Source of the DNA: Posidonia oceanica
Lineage: Eukaryota > Streptophyta > Magnoliopsida > Alismatales > Posidoniaceae
Direction of reading: 5' to 3'
NCBI GenBank assembly: GCA_037176725.1
Contig: JAZBRS010000076.1
Location: 121,601,001-121,665,000, forward strand
DNA length: 64,000 bases
The notes under the pieces: model-generated
The model's database searches: none
Seen by the model: the letters and a program-made list of their open reading frames with translations, nothing else
What the model was told of the DNA's origin: nothing
Part shown: positions 1 to 11,520 of the stretch, in pieces
Layout of the letters: each line of letters starts with the position of its first letter
How positions within the stretch are numbered: position 1 is the first letter of the stretch
Position numbers and translations under genes: made by a program

Positions 1-3000
1 GCACTTATCATTCCTGACCACTTCCGGGTCTAGATTAGGCAAGCACCTAACAATCCTGGCGGTCCGGTCTTGATAATGCATGCACTTATCATTCCAGACC
101 TCTTTCGGGTCTTCATTGGGCTTATGCCAAGCATTCCGGGTGGTCCGGTCTTGATATGGCTTGCACCTATCACTCCTGACCATTTCCTGGTCTTGATAGG
201 GCTTGCACCAATCTTTCTGGGCGGTCCGGTCATGATTAGGGTTGCGTGAATCATTCTCGACCTCTCTCTGGGTCTTGATTGCGCTTGCACCTATCATTCC
301 TAGTGGTCCGGTTTTGATAAGGCTTGCACTAATCATTCCTGAACTCTTCCTGGTCTTGCTAGGGCGTGCACCTATCATTCCTAGCGGTCCGGTCTTGATC
401 AGGCTTGCACATATCATTCCTGACGTCTTGCTGGTCTTGATTGGGCTCGCACCTATCAATCCTGGCGGTCCGGTTTTGATAAGGCTTGCACTTATCTATC
501 CTGACCACTTCCGGGTCTGGATAGGGCTGGCACCAAGCATTCCAGGCGGTTTGGTCTTGATAAGGCTTGCACTTATCATTCTAGACTTCTTCCAGGTCTT
601 GATAGTGCTTGCACCTATCATTCATGGCAGTCCGGTCTTGATATGGCTTGCACTTATCGCTCCTGACCTCTTCTGGGTCTTGGTAGGGCTTGCACCTATC
701 ATTCCTAGCGGTCCGGTCCTGATAAGGCTTGCACTTATCATTCCTGGCCTCTTCCAGGTCTTGATAGGGCTAGCACCCATCATTCCTGGCGGTCCGGTCT
801 TCATAAGGCATGCACTTATCATTCCTGACCTCCTCCGCGTCTTGATAGGGCTTGCACCTATCATTCCTGGCGGTCCAGTCATGATATGGCATGCACTTAT
901 CATTCCTAACCTCTTCCGGGTCTTGATCGGGCTTGCACATGTCATTCTTGGCAGTCCGATCTTGATAAGGCTTGCACTTATCATTCCTGACCTCTCCCTG
1001 GGTCATGATAGGGCTTGCCCCTATCATTCCTAGCGGTCCGATCTTGATAAGGCTTGCACTAATCGTTCCTGACCACTTCCTGGTATTGGTAGGGCTTGCA
1101 CCTATCATTCCTGGCGGTTCGGTCTTGATAAGGCTTGCACTCATCATTCCTGACCTCTTCCGGGACTTGATAGGGCTTGCACCTATCATTCCTGGCGATT
1201 CTGTCATGATGAGGCTTGCACTTATCGTTCCTGACCTCTTCCTGGTCTTGACAGGGCTAGCACCTATCATTCCTGCCGGTCCGGTGATGATAAGGCTTGC
1301 ACTAATCTTTCCTGACCTCTCCTTAGATCTTGATAGGGCATGCACCTATCAATCCTGGCGGTCCGGTCATGATAAGGCCGGCAAATATCATTCATGACAT
1401 CTTCTAGGTCTTGATAGGGCGAGCTTTATCTTTCCTGGCGGTCTGGTCTTGATTAGGCTTGCACTTATCATTCCTAACCTCTTTCGGTATTGATAAGGCT
1501 TGCACATATCATTCCTGACCTCTTCCAGGTCTTGATAGGGCTTGCACCTATCATTCCTGCCGGTCAGATCTTGATAAGGCTTGCACTTATCATTCCTGAC
1601 CTCTTCTTGGGTTCGATAGGGCATGCACCAATTATTCCTGGCGTTCCGTTCTTGATAAGTATTGCACTAATCGTTCCTGACCTCTTCCGGGTCTTGATAG
1701 CGCTTGCACGTACCATTCCTGGTGGTTCAGTCTTGATAAGGCTTGCTCTTATCATTCCTGACGTCTTCCGGGTCTTGATGGGGCTTGCACCTATCTTTCC
1801 TGGCGGTTCGTTACTGATAAGGCTTGCACTTATCATTCCTGAGCAATTTCGGGCCTCGGTTGGCCTTGAACCTATCACTCCTGGCGGTCCGGTCTTGATT
1901 AGGCTTGCACTTATCATTCTTGACCTCTTCCAAGTCATGATAGGGCTTGCACCTATCATTCCTGGCGGACCGGTCTTGAAAAGGCTTGCTCTTACCATTC
2001 TAGACCTATTCCGGGTCTTGGTAGGGCATGCACATATCATTCTTGGCGGTCCGGTCTTGATAAGGCTTGCACTTATCATTCATGGCCTCTCCCTTAGTCT
2101 TGATAGGGCTTGCACCTATTATTCCTGGCGGTCCGGTCTTGATAAGGCCTGCACTTATCATTCCTGACCTCTTCTGGGTCATGATAGAGCTTGTGCGTAT
2201 CATTTTTGGCGGTCCGGTCTTGATATGGCTTGCACTTATCATTCTCTGACCTCTCTCGGGTCTTGATAGGGCTTGCACATATCTTTCCTGGCGGTCCGAT
2301 CTTGATAAGGCTTGCACTTATCATTCCAGACCTCTCCCTGCTTCATGATAGGGCTTGCCCCTATCATTCCAAGTGGTCCGGTCCTGATAAGGCTTGCACT
2401 AACCTTTGCTGACCTCCTCCAGGTCTTGAGAGGGCTTGCGCCTATCATTCCTGGCGATCCAGTCTTGATAACGCTTACACTTATCATTCTTGACCTCATC
2501 CGGGTCCTGATTGGGCTTGCAGCTATCATTCCTTCCGGTCCGGTCATGATAAGGCTTGCACTTATCATTCTTGACCTCTTACGGGTCTTGATCGGGCTTG
2601 CATGTATCATTTCTCGCGGTCCAGTCCAGATAAGGCTTGCATTTATCATTCTTGACCACTTCCTGGTCCTGATAGGGCTTGAACCTATCATTCCAGGCGG
2701 TCTGGTCATGATAAGGCTTGCACTAACCATTCTTGACATCTCCCTTGGTCTTGATAGGGCTTGTACCACTCATTCCTGGCGGTTCGGTCTTGATAAGGCT
2801 TGCGTTTATCAATACTGACCTATTTCGGGTCTTGGTTGGGCTTGAACCTATCACTCCCGGCGGTCCGATTTTGATTAGGCTTGCACTTATCATTCCTGAC
2901 CTCTTCCGGGTTTTCATAAGGCTTACACCTATCATTCCGGGCGGTCCGGTAATGATAAGGCTTGCACTTACCATTCTTAACCTCTTCCGGGGCTTGATAG

Positions 3001-3123
3001 GGCTTGCACCGATCCTTCCTGGTGGACCGGTCTTGATAAGGCTTGCTCTTACCTTTCCTGACCTATTTCGGGTCTTGATAGGGCATGCACATATCAGTCT
3101 TGGCGGTCCAGTCTTGATAAGGC

Positions 3124-5323
3124 TTGCACTTATCATTCCTGACCTCTCCCTTGGTCTTGATAGGGCTTGCACCTATCATTCCTGGTGGTCCGGTCTTGAT
3201 AAGCCCTGCACTGATCACTCCTGACCTCTTCTGGGTCATGAAAGGGCTTGCGCCTATCTTTTTTGGCGGTCCAGACATGACAAGGCTTGCACTTATCATT
3301 CTTGTCCTCTCCTTGTGACATGATAGGGCTTGCCCCTATCATTCCTAGCGGTCCGGTCCAGATAAGGCTCGCACTTATCTTTCCTGACCAATTCTGGGTC
3401 TTGATAGGACGTGGACCTATCATTGCTGGTGGTCCGGTCTTGACGAGGCATGCACATATCATTCCTGACCACTTCCTGGTCTTGATAGGGCCTGCACTTA
3501 TCATTCCAGGCGATCCGGTCATGATAAGGCTTGCACATAACATTCCAGACCTCTGGCGATTCTTGATAGCGCTTGCTCCTATTATTCCTGGCGGTCCGGT
3601 CTTGATAAGGCTTGCACTTATCAGTCCTGACCTCTTCCGTGCGATGATAGGGCTTGCGCCTATCATTCCTGGAGGTCCGGTCTTGATAAGGCTTGCACTT
3701 AATACTCCAGACCTTTTCCACGTCTTGATAGGGCTTGCACCTATCATTCCTGGCGGTATGGTCTTGATAAGGCTTGCACTTATCATTCTTGACCTCTTCT
3801 GGGTCTAGATAAGGCTAGCACCGAACATTCCAGGCGGTCTGGTCTTGATGAGGCATGCACAAATCATTTCCGACCTCTTCTGGGTCTTGATAGGACTTGC
3901 GCCTAACATTCCTGGCGGTCCGATCTTGATAAGTATTGCACTTATAATTCCTGACCTCTACCGGGTCTTGATAGGGCTTGCACCAAACATTCCTGGTGGT
4001 CCAGTCGTGATAAGGCTTGCCTAAATCATTCCTGACATCTCTCTGGGTCTTGATTGCGCTTGCTCATTTCATTCCTGGCCGGTACTGTTTTGATAAGGCT
4101 TGCACTTATCATTCCTGACCTCTTTCGGGTCTTGATAGGGCATGTGCGTATCGTTCCTGGTGGTTCGGTCATGATATGGCTTGCACTTATCATTCCTGAC
4201 CTCTTCCGAGTCTTGTTTGGGCTTGCACCTATCGTGCCTGGTGGTCCGGTCTTGATATGGCTTGCACTTATCATTCCTGACCACTTCCAGGTCTTGATAG
4301 GGCTAGCACCAATCATTCCTGGCGGTCCGGTCTTGATACGGCCTGCATTTATCATTCCTGGCGGTCCGGTCTTGGTAGGGCTTGCAACTATCATTCCTGG
4401 CAGTCCGGTCTTGATACGGCATGCACCAATCATTCCTGACCTCTTTCAGGTCTTGGTAGGGCTTGCACTTGTCATTCCTAGCGGTCTTGTCTTGATTAGG
4501 CTTGCACTAATCATACTTGAACTCTTCTGGGTCTTGATAGGGCTAGCACCCATCATTCCAAGCAGTCTGGTCTTCATAAGGCAAGCACTTTTCATTTCAG
4601 ACCACCTCTAGGTCTTGATAGGGCCTGCACCTATCATTCCTGGCGGTCCGGTCAAGATAAGGCTTGCACTTATCAATCCTGACCTCTTCCGGTTCATGAT
4701 AGGGCTTGCAGATAACCTTCTTGGCGGTCCGATCATGATAAGGCTTGCACTTATCATTCCTGACCTCTTCAGGTCTTGATTGGGCACGCCCCTATCATTC
4801 ATAGTGGTCCGGTCTTGATAAGGCTTGCACTTATCATTCCTGACCTCTTCCGCATCTTGATAGGGCTTGCGCCTATCAATCCTAGTGGTCTGGTCAAGAC
4901 AAGGCTTGCACTTATCATTCCTGACCTCATCTGGGTCTTGATAGGGCTTGCAGCAATCATTCCTGGTGGTCTGGCCAAGATAAGGCTTGCACTTATCATT
5001 CCTGACCTCTTCCAGGTCTTGATAGCGCTTGCTTCAATCATTGCTGGTGGTTCGGTTATGATAAGGCTTGCACTTATCATTTTGGACCTCTTCCCGGTCT
5101 TGATAGGGCTTGCACCTATCATTCCTGGTGGTTCGGTCCTGATGAGGCTTGCACCTATCATTCCTGACCTCTTCCGGGTCTTGATAAGGCTTACATAGAT
5201 CATTCCTTGCGGTCCGGTCTTGATAAGGCTTGCACTTATCATTCCTGACCTCATCCTGATCTTGATAGGGCTTGGACCTATCATTCCTGGCAGTCCGTTA
5301 TTGATAAGGCAAGCACTTATCAT
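3124..5323. repeat. Higher-order repeat, copy 1 (offset about 4.60 kb)
   Basis: This stretch of the array recurs further right with the same rare variants in the same order. Matching landmarks are 3124 and 7729 (offset 4605), the TCTCTCTGGG variant at 4039 and 8642 (offset 4603), and the variant run 4799-5323 against 9401-9925 (offset 4602). The offset is close to 57 units of 81 bp, less small deletions. The limits given are only those of the landmarks I compared. The true duplicated segment is probably longer on both sides. Confidence 0.75.
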
Positions 5324-7728
5324 TCCTAACCTCTTCGGGTCATGATAGGGCTTACTCTGTCATTCCTGGCGGTCTGGTCGTGATTAGGCATACACTTATC
5401 AGTCTTGACCTCTTCCGAGTCTTGATTGGGCTTGCACCTATCATTCCTTGCAGTCCGGTCATGATAAGGCTTGCACCTATCATTCCTGACCTCTTTCGGG
5501 TTTTGATAGGGCATGCACCAATCATTGCTGGCATTCCGTTCTTGATAAGTCTTGCACTAATCGTTCCTAACATCATCCGGGTCTTGATAGGGCTTGTACC
5601 TATCAGTCCTGGCTGTCTGGTGTTGATAAGGCTTGCACTTATCATTCCTGACCTCTTCTGGGCTTTGATAGGGCATGCACCAATCATTCCTGGCGTTCTG
5701 TTCTTGATAACTGTTGCACTAATCCTTCCTGACCTCTTACGGGTCTTGATAGGGCTTGCACCTACCATTCATGGTGGTCCGGTCTTGATATGGCTTGCGC
5801 ATATCATTCCTAACCTCTTCCGGGTCTTGTTAGGGCTTGCACCTATCATTCCTGGCGGTTCGATCTGGATATGGCTTGCACTTATCATTCCTGACCGATT
5901 CCTGGTCATGGTAGGGCTTGAACCTATCACTCCTGGCGGTCCGATCTTGATTAGGCTTGCACTTTTCATTCATGACCTCTTCCTGGTCTAGATAGGGCCT
6001 GCACAGATCATTCCTGGCGGTCTGGTCAGGATAAGGCATGCACTTATCATTCCTGACCACTTCCCGGTCATGATAGGGCTTTCACCTATCATTCTTAGTG
6101 GTCCGGTCTTGGTAAGGCTTGCTCTTACCATTCCTGACCTCTTCCGAGTCTTGATAGGGCACGCACATATCATTCTTGGCGGTCCGGTCTTGATAAGGCT
6201 TGCACTTATCGTTCCTGACCTCTCCCTTCATCTTGATAGGGCTTGCACCTATCATTCCTGGCGGTCTAGTCTTGATAAGGCCCGCACTTATCATTCCTGA
6301 CCTCTTCTGGGTCATGATAGGGCTTGCACCTATCATTTTTGGCGGTCCGGTCATGATAAGGCTTGCACTTATCATTCCTGACCGCTTCTGGATCTTGATA
6401 GGCCTTGTAGCTACCATTCCTTGCAGTCCGGTCTTGGTAATGCCTGTACTTATCTTTCCTGACCTCTTCTTGGTCTAGATAGGGCTTGCACCTATCATTC
6501 CTAGCGGTTTCGTCTTGATCAGGCATGCACTTGTTGTACTTGACGTCATCTGGGTCTTGATTGGGCTTGCACCTAACATTTCTAGCGGTCCGGTCTTGAT
6601 AAGGCTTCAACTCAACATTCCTGACCTCTTACGGGTCTTGATAGGGCTTGCACCCATCATTCCAGGCGGTCCGGTCTTCACAAGGCATGCACTTATCATT
6701 CCTGACCACCTCCAGGTCTGTATTGGGCTTGCACCTATCATTCCTGGCAGACAGGTCCTGATAAGGATTGCACTAATCATTCCTGACCTCTTTCTGATCT
6801 TGATAGGGCTTGCACATCTCATTCTTGGCTGTTCGATCTTGATAAGGCTTGCACTTATCATTCCTGACCTCTCCCTGGGTCATGATAGGCTTGCCCCTAT
6901 CATTCCGAGCGGTCCAGTCCTGTTAAGGCTTGCACTAATCATTCCTGACCTCTTCCGGGTCTTGTTAGGCCGTTCATCTATCATTCCAGGCGGTCCGGTC
7001 ATGATAAGGCAAGCACTTATCATTCCTGACCTCTTCTTGGTCTTGATAGGGCTTGCACCTATCATTCCTGGCGGTCCGGTCACGATGAGGCTTGCTCTTA
7101 TCATTCCTGACCTCTTCCTTGTCTTGACTGGGCTTGCTCCTATCATTCCTGGCGGTCTGGTCTTGACAAGGCTTGCACTTATCATTCCTGACCTCTTCTG
7201 GGTCATGATAGGTCTTGCACATTTCATTCTTGGCGGTCCGATCTTGATAAGGCTTGCAGTTATCGTTCCTGACCTCTCCCGGTGTCATGATAGCGCTTGC
7301 CCCTATCATTCCTAGCGGTCCTGTCTTGATCGGGCTTGCACTTATCATTTCTGACCTCTTCCGCGTCTTGATAGGGCTTGCGCCTATCAATCCGGGCGGT
7401 CCGGTCATGATAAGGCTTGCTCTTATCATTCCTGAACTATTTCGGGTCTTGGTTGGGCTTGAACCTATCACTCCTGGCGGTCCGGTTTTGATTAGGCTTG
7501 CACTTATCATTCTTGACCTATCCGGGTCTTGACAGGGCTTGCACCTATCATTCCGGGCGGTCCGGTAATGATAAGGCTTGCACTTACCATTCCTGACCAC
7601 TTCCGGGGCTTGATAGGGCTTGCACCGATCATTCCTAATGGACCAGTCTTGATAAGGCTTGCTCTTACCTTTCCCGGTCTTGATAGGGCATGCACATATC
7701 AGTCTTGGCGGTCCGGTCTTGATAAGGC

Positions 7729-9925
7729 GTGCACTTATCAATCCTGACCTCTCCCTTGGTCTTGATAGGGCTTGCACCTATCATTCCTAGCGGTCCGGTC
7801 TTGATAAGTCCTGCACTTATCACTCCTGACCTCTTCTGGGTCATGAAAGGGCTTGCACCTATCTTTTTTGGCAGTCCGGACATGATAAGGCTTGCACTTA
7901 TCATTCTTGTCCTCTCCTTGTGTCATGATAGGGCTTGCCCCTATCATTCCTTGCGGTCCGGTCCAGATAAGGCCCGCACTTATCATTCCTGACCAATTCC
8001 GGGTCTTGATAGGACATGCACCCATCATTGCTGGCGATCCGGTCTTGAAGAGGCATGCACATATCATTCCTGACCACTTCTTGGTCTTGATAGGGCTTGC
8101 ACCTATCATTCCAGGCGGTCCGGTCATGGTATGGCTTGCACATATCGTACCTGACCTCTGCCGGGTCTTGATAGCCTTGCACCTATCATTCCTGGTGGTC
8201 CGGTCTTGATAAGGCTTGCACTTATCAGTCCTGACCTCTTCCGTGCGATGATAGGGCTTGCGCCTTTCATTCCTGGAGGTCCGGTCTTGATTAGGCATGC
8301 ACTTAATACTCTAGACCTCTTCCACGTCTTGATAGGGCTTGCACCTATCTTTCCGAGCAGTCTGGTCTTGATAAGGCTTGCACTTATCATTCCGGGCCTC
8401 TTCTGGGTCTAGATAAGGCTAGCACCGAACATTCCAGGCAGTCTGGTCTTGATGAGGCATGCACAAATCATTTCCAACCTCTTTTGGGTCTTGATAGGAC
8501 TTGCGCCTAACTTTCCTGGCGGTCCGGTCTTGATAAGTATTGCACTTATAAGTCCTGACCTCTACCGGGTCTTGATAGGGCTTGCACCAATCATTCCTGG
8601 TGGTCCAGTCGTGATAAGGCTTGCCCAAATCATTCCTGACCTCTCTCTGGGTCTTGATAGTGCTTGCTCATATCATTCCTGGCGGTACTATTTTGATAAG
8701 GCTTGCACTTATCATTCCTGACTTCTTTCGGGTCTTGATAGGGCATGTGCCTAACGTTCCTGGCGGTTCGGTCATGATATGGCTTGCACTTATCATTCCT
8801 GACCTCTTCCGGGTCTTGATTGGGCTTGCACCTATCGTGCCTAGCGGTCCGGTCTAGATATGGCTTGCACTTATCATTCCTGACCACTTCTGGGTCTTGA
8901 TAGGGCTAGCACCAATCATTCCTGGCGGTCCGATCTTGATACGGCTTGCATTTATCATTCCTGGTGGTCCGGTCTTGGTAGGGCTAGCACCTATCATTCC
9001 TGGCGGTCTGGTCTTGATACGGCCTGCACCTATCATTCCTAACCTCTTTCAGGTCGTGGTAGGGCTTGCACTTGTCATTCCTAGCGGTCTTGTCTTGATT
9101 AGGCTTGCACTAATCAGTCTTGAACTCTTCTGGGTCTTGATAGGGCTAGCACGCATCATTCCAGGCGGTCCGGTCTTCATAAGGCAAGAACTTTTCATTC
9201 CAGACCACCTCTAGGTCTTGATAGGGCCTGCACTTGTCATTCCTGGCGATTCGATCATGATAAGGCTTGCACTTATCAATCCTGACCTCTTCCGGGTCAT
9301 GATAGGGCTTTTAGATATCATTCTTGGCGGTCCGATCATGATAAGGCTTGCACTTATCATTCCTGACCTCTTCGGGTCTTGATAGGGCACGCCCTATCAT
9401 TCATAGTGGTCCGATCTTGATAAGGCTTGCACTTATCATTCCTGACCTCTTCCGCATTGTGATAGGGCTTGCGCCTATCAATCCTAGTGGTCTGGTCAAG
9501 GCAAGGCTTGCACATATCATTCCTGACCTCATCTGGGTCTTGATAGGGCTTGCACCTATCATTCCTGGTGGTCCGGCCAAGATAAGGCTTGCACTTATCA
9601 TTCCTGACCTCTTCCAAGTATTGATAGCGCTTGCTTCCATCATTCCTGGTGGTTCGGTCATGATAAGGCTTGCACTTATCATTCCGGACCTCTTCCCGGT
9701 CTTGATAGGGTTTGCACCTATCATTCCTGGTGGTCTGGTCCTGATGAGGCTTGCACCTATCGTTCCTGACCTCTTTCGGGTCTTAATAGGGCTTGCATCG
9801 ATCATTCCTTGCGGTCCTGTCATGATAAGGCTTGCACTTATCATTCTTGACCTCATCCTGATCTTGATAGGGCATGGACCTATCATTCCTGGCTGTCCGG
9901 TATTGATAAGGCTAGCACTTATCAT
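7729..9925. repeat. Higher-order repeat, copy 2 (offset about 4.60 kb)
   Basis: Partner of the segment at 3124-5323. The shared order of uncommon variants shows that blocks of dozens of 81-bp units were duplicated together, rather than one unit at a time. The register continues across retrotransposon 1: the satellite just after the element (from 37824) carries the variants found from about 5690 onward, which is what the repeat predicts for the sequence after 10273. Confidence 0.75.
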
Positions 9926-10268
9926 TCCTAACCTCTTCGGGTCATGATAGGGCTTGCTCTGTCATTCCTGGCGGTCTGGTCTTGATTATGCTTGCACTTA
10001 TCATTCTTGACCTCTTCCGAGTCTTGATAGGGCTTGCGCCTATCATTCGTTGCGGACCGGTCGTGATAAGGCTTGCACCTATCATTCCTGACCACTTCCG
10101 GGTTTTGATAGGGCATGCACCAATCATTGCTGGCATTCCATTCTTGATAAGTCTTGCACTAATCGTTCCTGACATCTTCCGGGTCTAGATAGGGCTTGCA
10201 CCATCCATTCCTGGCAGTCTGGCCTTGCTAAGGCTTGCACTTATCATTCCTGACCTCTTCTGGGTTTT

Positions 10269-10273
10269 CATAG
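10269..10273. other. Target site duplication CATAG, left copy
   Basis: The five bases CATAG lie directly before the left LTR end (TGTAGTAATCCC). The same five bases directly follow the other LTR at 37819-37823. With one copy removed, the satellite reads TTTTCATAG then CGCATGCAC, in register with ordinary array sequence such as that near 42990-43015. This fixes both element ends and shows insertion by an integrase making a 5-bp stagger. Confidence 0.95.
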
Positions 10274-10384
10274 TGTAGTAATCCCAATCGGAATCAGGCT
10301 TACTATTAGCAGCGATTGATCCGAGGAAGAGGCTCTACTTGAAAACACTTAAAATCGAGGAGAAAAGAGGAAGATAAGACAAAT

Positions 10385-10395
10385 CAGAGTCGCCA
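10385..10395 (-). other. PBS-like core inside the LTR
   Basis: In sense the site reads TGGCGACTCTG, matching the first eleven bases of the real PBS (TGGCGACTCCG) with one change. It lies about 110 bp inside the LTR's 3' end. The same word is at 51585-51595 in element 2's LTR, and with one substitution at 31834-31844 in the other LTR. It may be a relic of an older PBS swallowed when the LTR lengthened, or a coincidence. Confidence 0.45.
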
Positions 10396-10984
10396 CCATG
10401 TCTATTATCGGAAGACAAGGAAAACCAAGGGAAATGCGTGAATTAACACGCAAAACCAAGCAAGAAATGCAAAGCAAAGCAATGCAAAGGAAAACAAATG
10501 CAAATGAATGCAAATGAGATGACTCATGCCTAGGATAAGGGCGATATGGTCATTAAGGGCGAAAAGACAGGGCAAGGACTCTTGTTACGCACGAGGAAGG
10601 TGTTAGGCACCCTCGACACGCCCGAGAATCGGTCTTTCTAGGCTTGCGCTCGCATACGCAGGGAAATGTAGATCTGGATGCCTATGTGCCAATGAATGCC
10701 TAAATGAATGCTCAAGATGTGCTCTAAGTGGAGAGAATGCAAAGCAAGGAAGTAAACGTGCTCTCTAAGTGCTCAACCGCACTGTCCGTGTTCCGAACTA
10801 GGCGAAACCTGGTTCGTGAGAACACTAGGCAGTAAGTATCACAGCCCTATATGCAAATGCAGGCAAAAAACCAAAACAACGGGAAAACCATGCAATGCAG
10901 GTGACATGCAAGAGAAAACGGCATAAAACACGCAAAACGAGGCTAGAAACGAAAACGGCAAGCGAAACGGTGCAAAAAGACAAG

Positions 10985-11520
10985 ATCGGGCATGCAAAAC
11001 GGTGCCAAAAACAAAGCGAGCGCGTAAAACGGCGCAAAAGACAAGGCGGGCACGCGAAACGGTGCCAAAAACAGAACGAGCGCGCAAAACGGCGCAAAAG
11101 ACAAGGCTGGCACGCAAAACAGTGCCAAAAACAAAGCGGACACGCAAAACGGTGCCAAAAGCAGGGCGAGCGCGCAAAACGGCGCAAAAGACAAGGTGGG
11201 CACGCGAAACGGTGCCAAAACCAGAGCGAGCGCGCAAAACGGCGCAAAAGACAAGGTAGGCACGCAAAACGGTGCCAAAAGTAGGGCGAGCGCGCAAAAC
11301 GGCGCAAAAGACAAGGCAGGCACGCAAAACAGTGCCAAAAGCAGGGCGAGCACGCAAAACGGCGCAAAAGACAAGGCAGGCATGCAAAACGGTGCCAAAA
11401 GCAGGGCGAGCGCGCAAAACGGCGCAAAAGACAAGGCGGGCACGCGAAACGGTGCCAAAAACAGGGCGAACGTGCAAAACGGCGCAAAAGACAAGGCGGG
11501 CTTGCAAAACGGTGCCAAAG
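10985..11520. repeat. 60-bp GC-rich tandem repeat in the LTR, about 9 units
   Basis: The unit has a 60-bp period and is itself two related parts, built around GGCACGCAAAACGGTGCC and GCGCGCAAAACGGCGC, separated by AAAAGCAGGGCGA-like and AAAAGACAAGGCG-like spacers. Since 60 is a multiple of three, repetitive Lys/Arg/Gln-rich frames open on one strand and Phe/Ala/Leu/Cys-rich frames on the other. Neither is credible as protein. The paired LTR has fewer units at about 32425-32818, so copy number changed after insertion or during replication. Confidence 0.9.

Larger units (their letters stand above)
1..10273. repeat. Satellite block A: 81-bp dimeric tandem repeat
   Basis: This is a head-to-tail array, about 127 units if every unit were 81 bp, that enters from outside the left edge. 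One clear period runs from 841 to 922, exactly 81 bp. Each unit has a 42-bp half (starting CTTGATAAGGCTTGCACTTA, tail ACCTCTTCCGGGT) and a 39-bp half (starting CTTGATAGGGCTTGCACCTA, tail GCGGTCCGGT). The first 31 bases of the halves differ at two positions, so the unit arose by doubling of a shorter monomer. Because 81 is 27 codons and stops are rare, long open frames run on both strands. These are an arithmetic consequence of the period, not genes. Each half-unit holds a perfect inverted repeat of TGATARG and CYTATCA around GCTTGCA. The array stops at retrotransposon 1 and resumes at 37819. I cannot tell whether it is centromeric, pericentromeric or interstitial. Confidence 0.97.

Noticed and set aside
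1..10273. CRISPR-like array of direct repeats
   Set aside because: Repeats are contiguous dimeric units without unique spacers, next to plant LTR retrotransposons.
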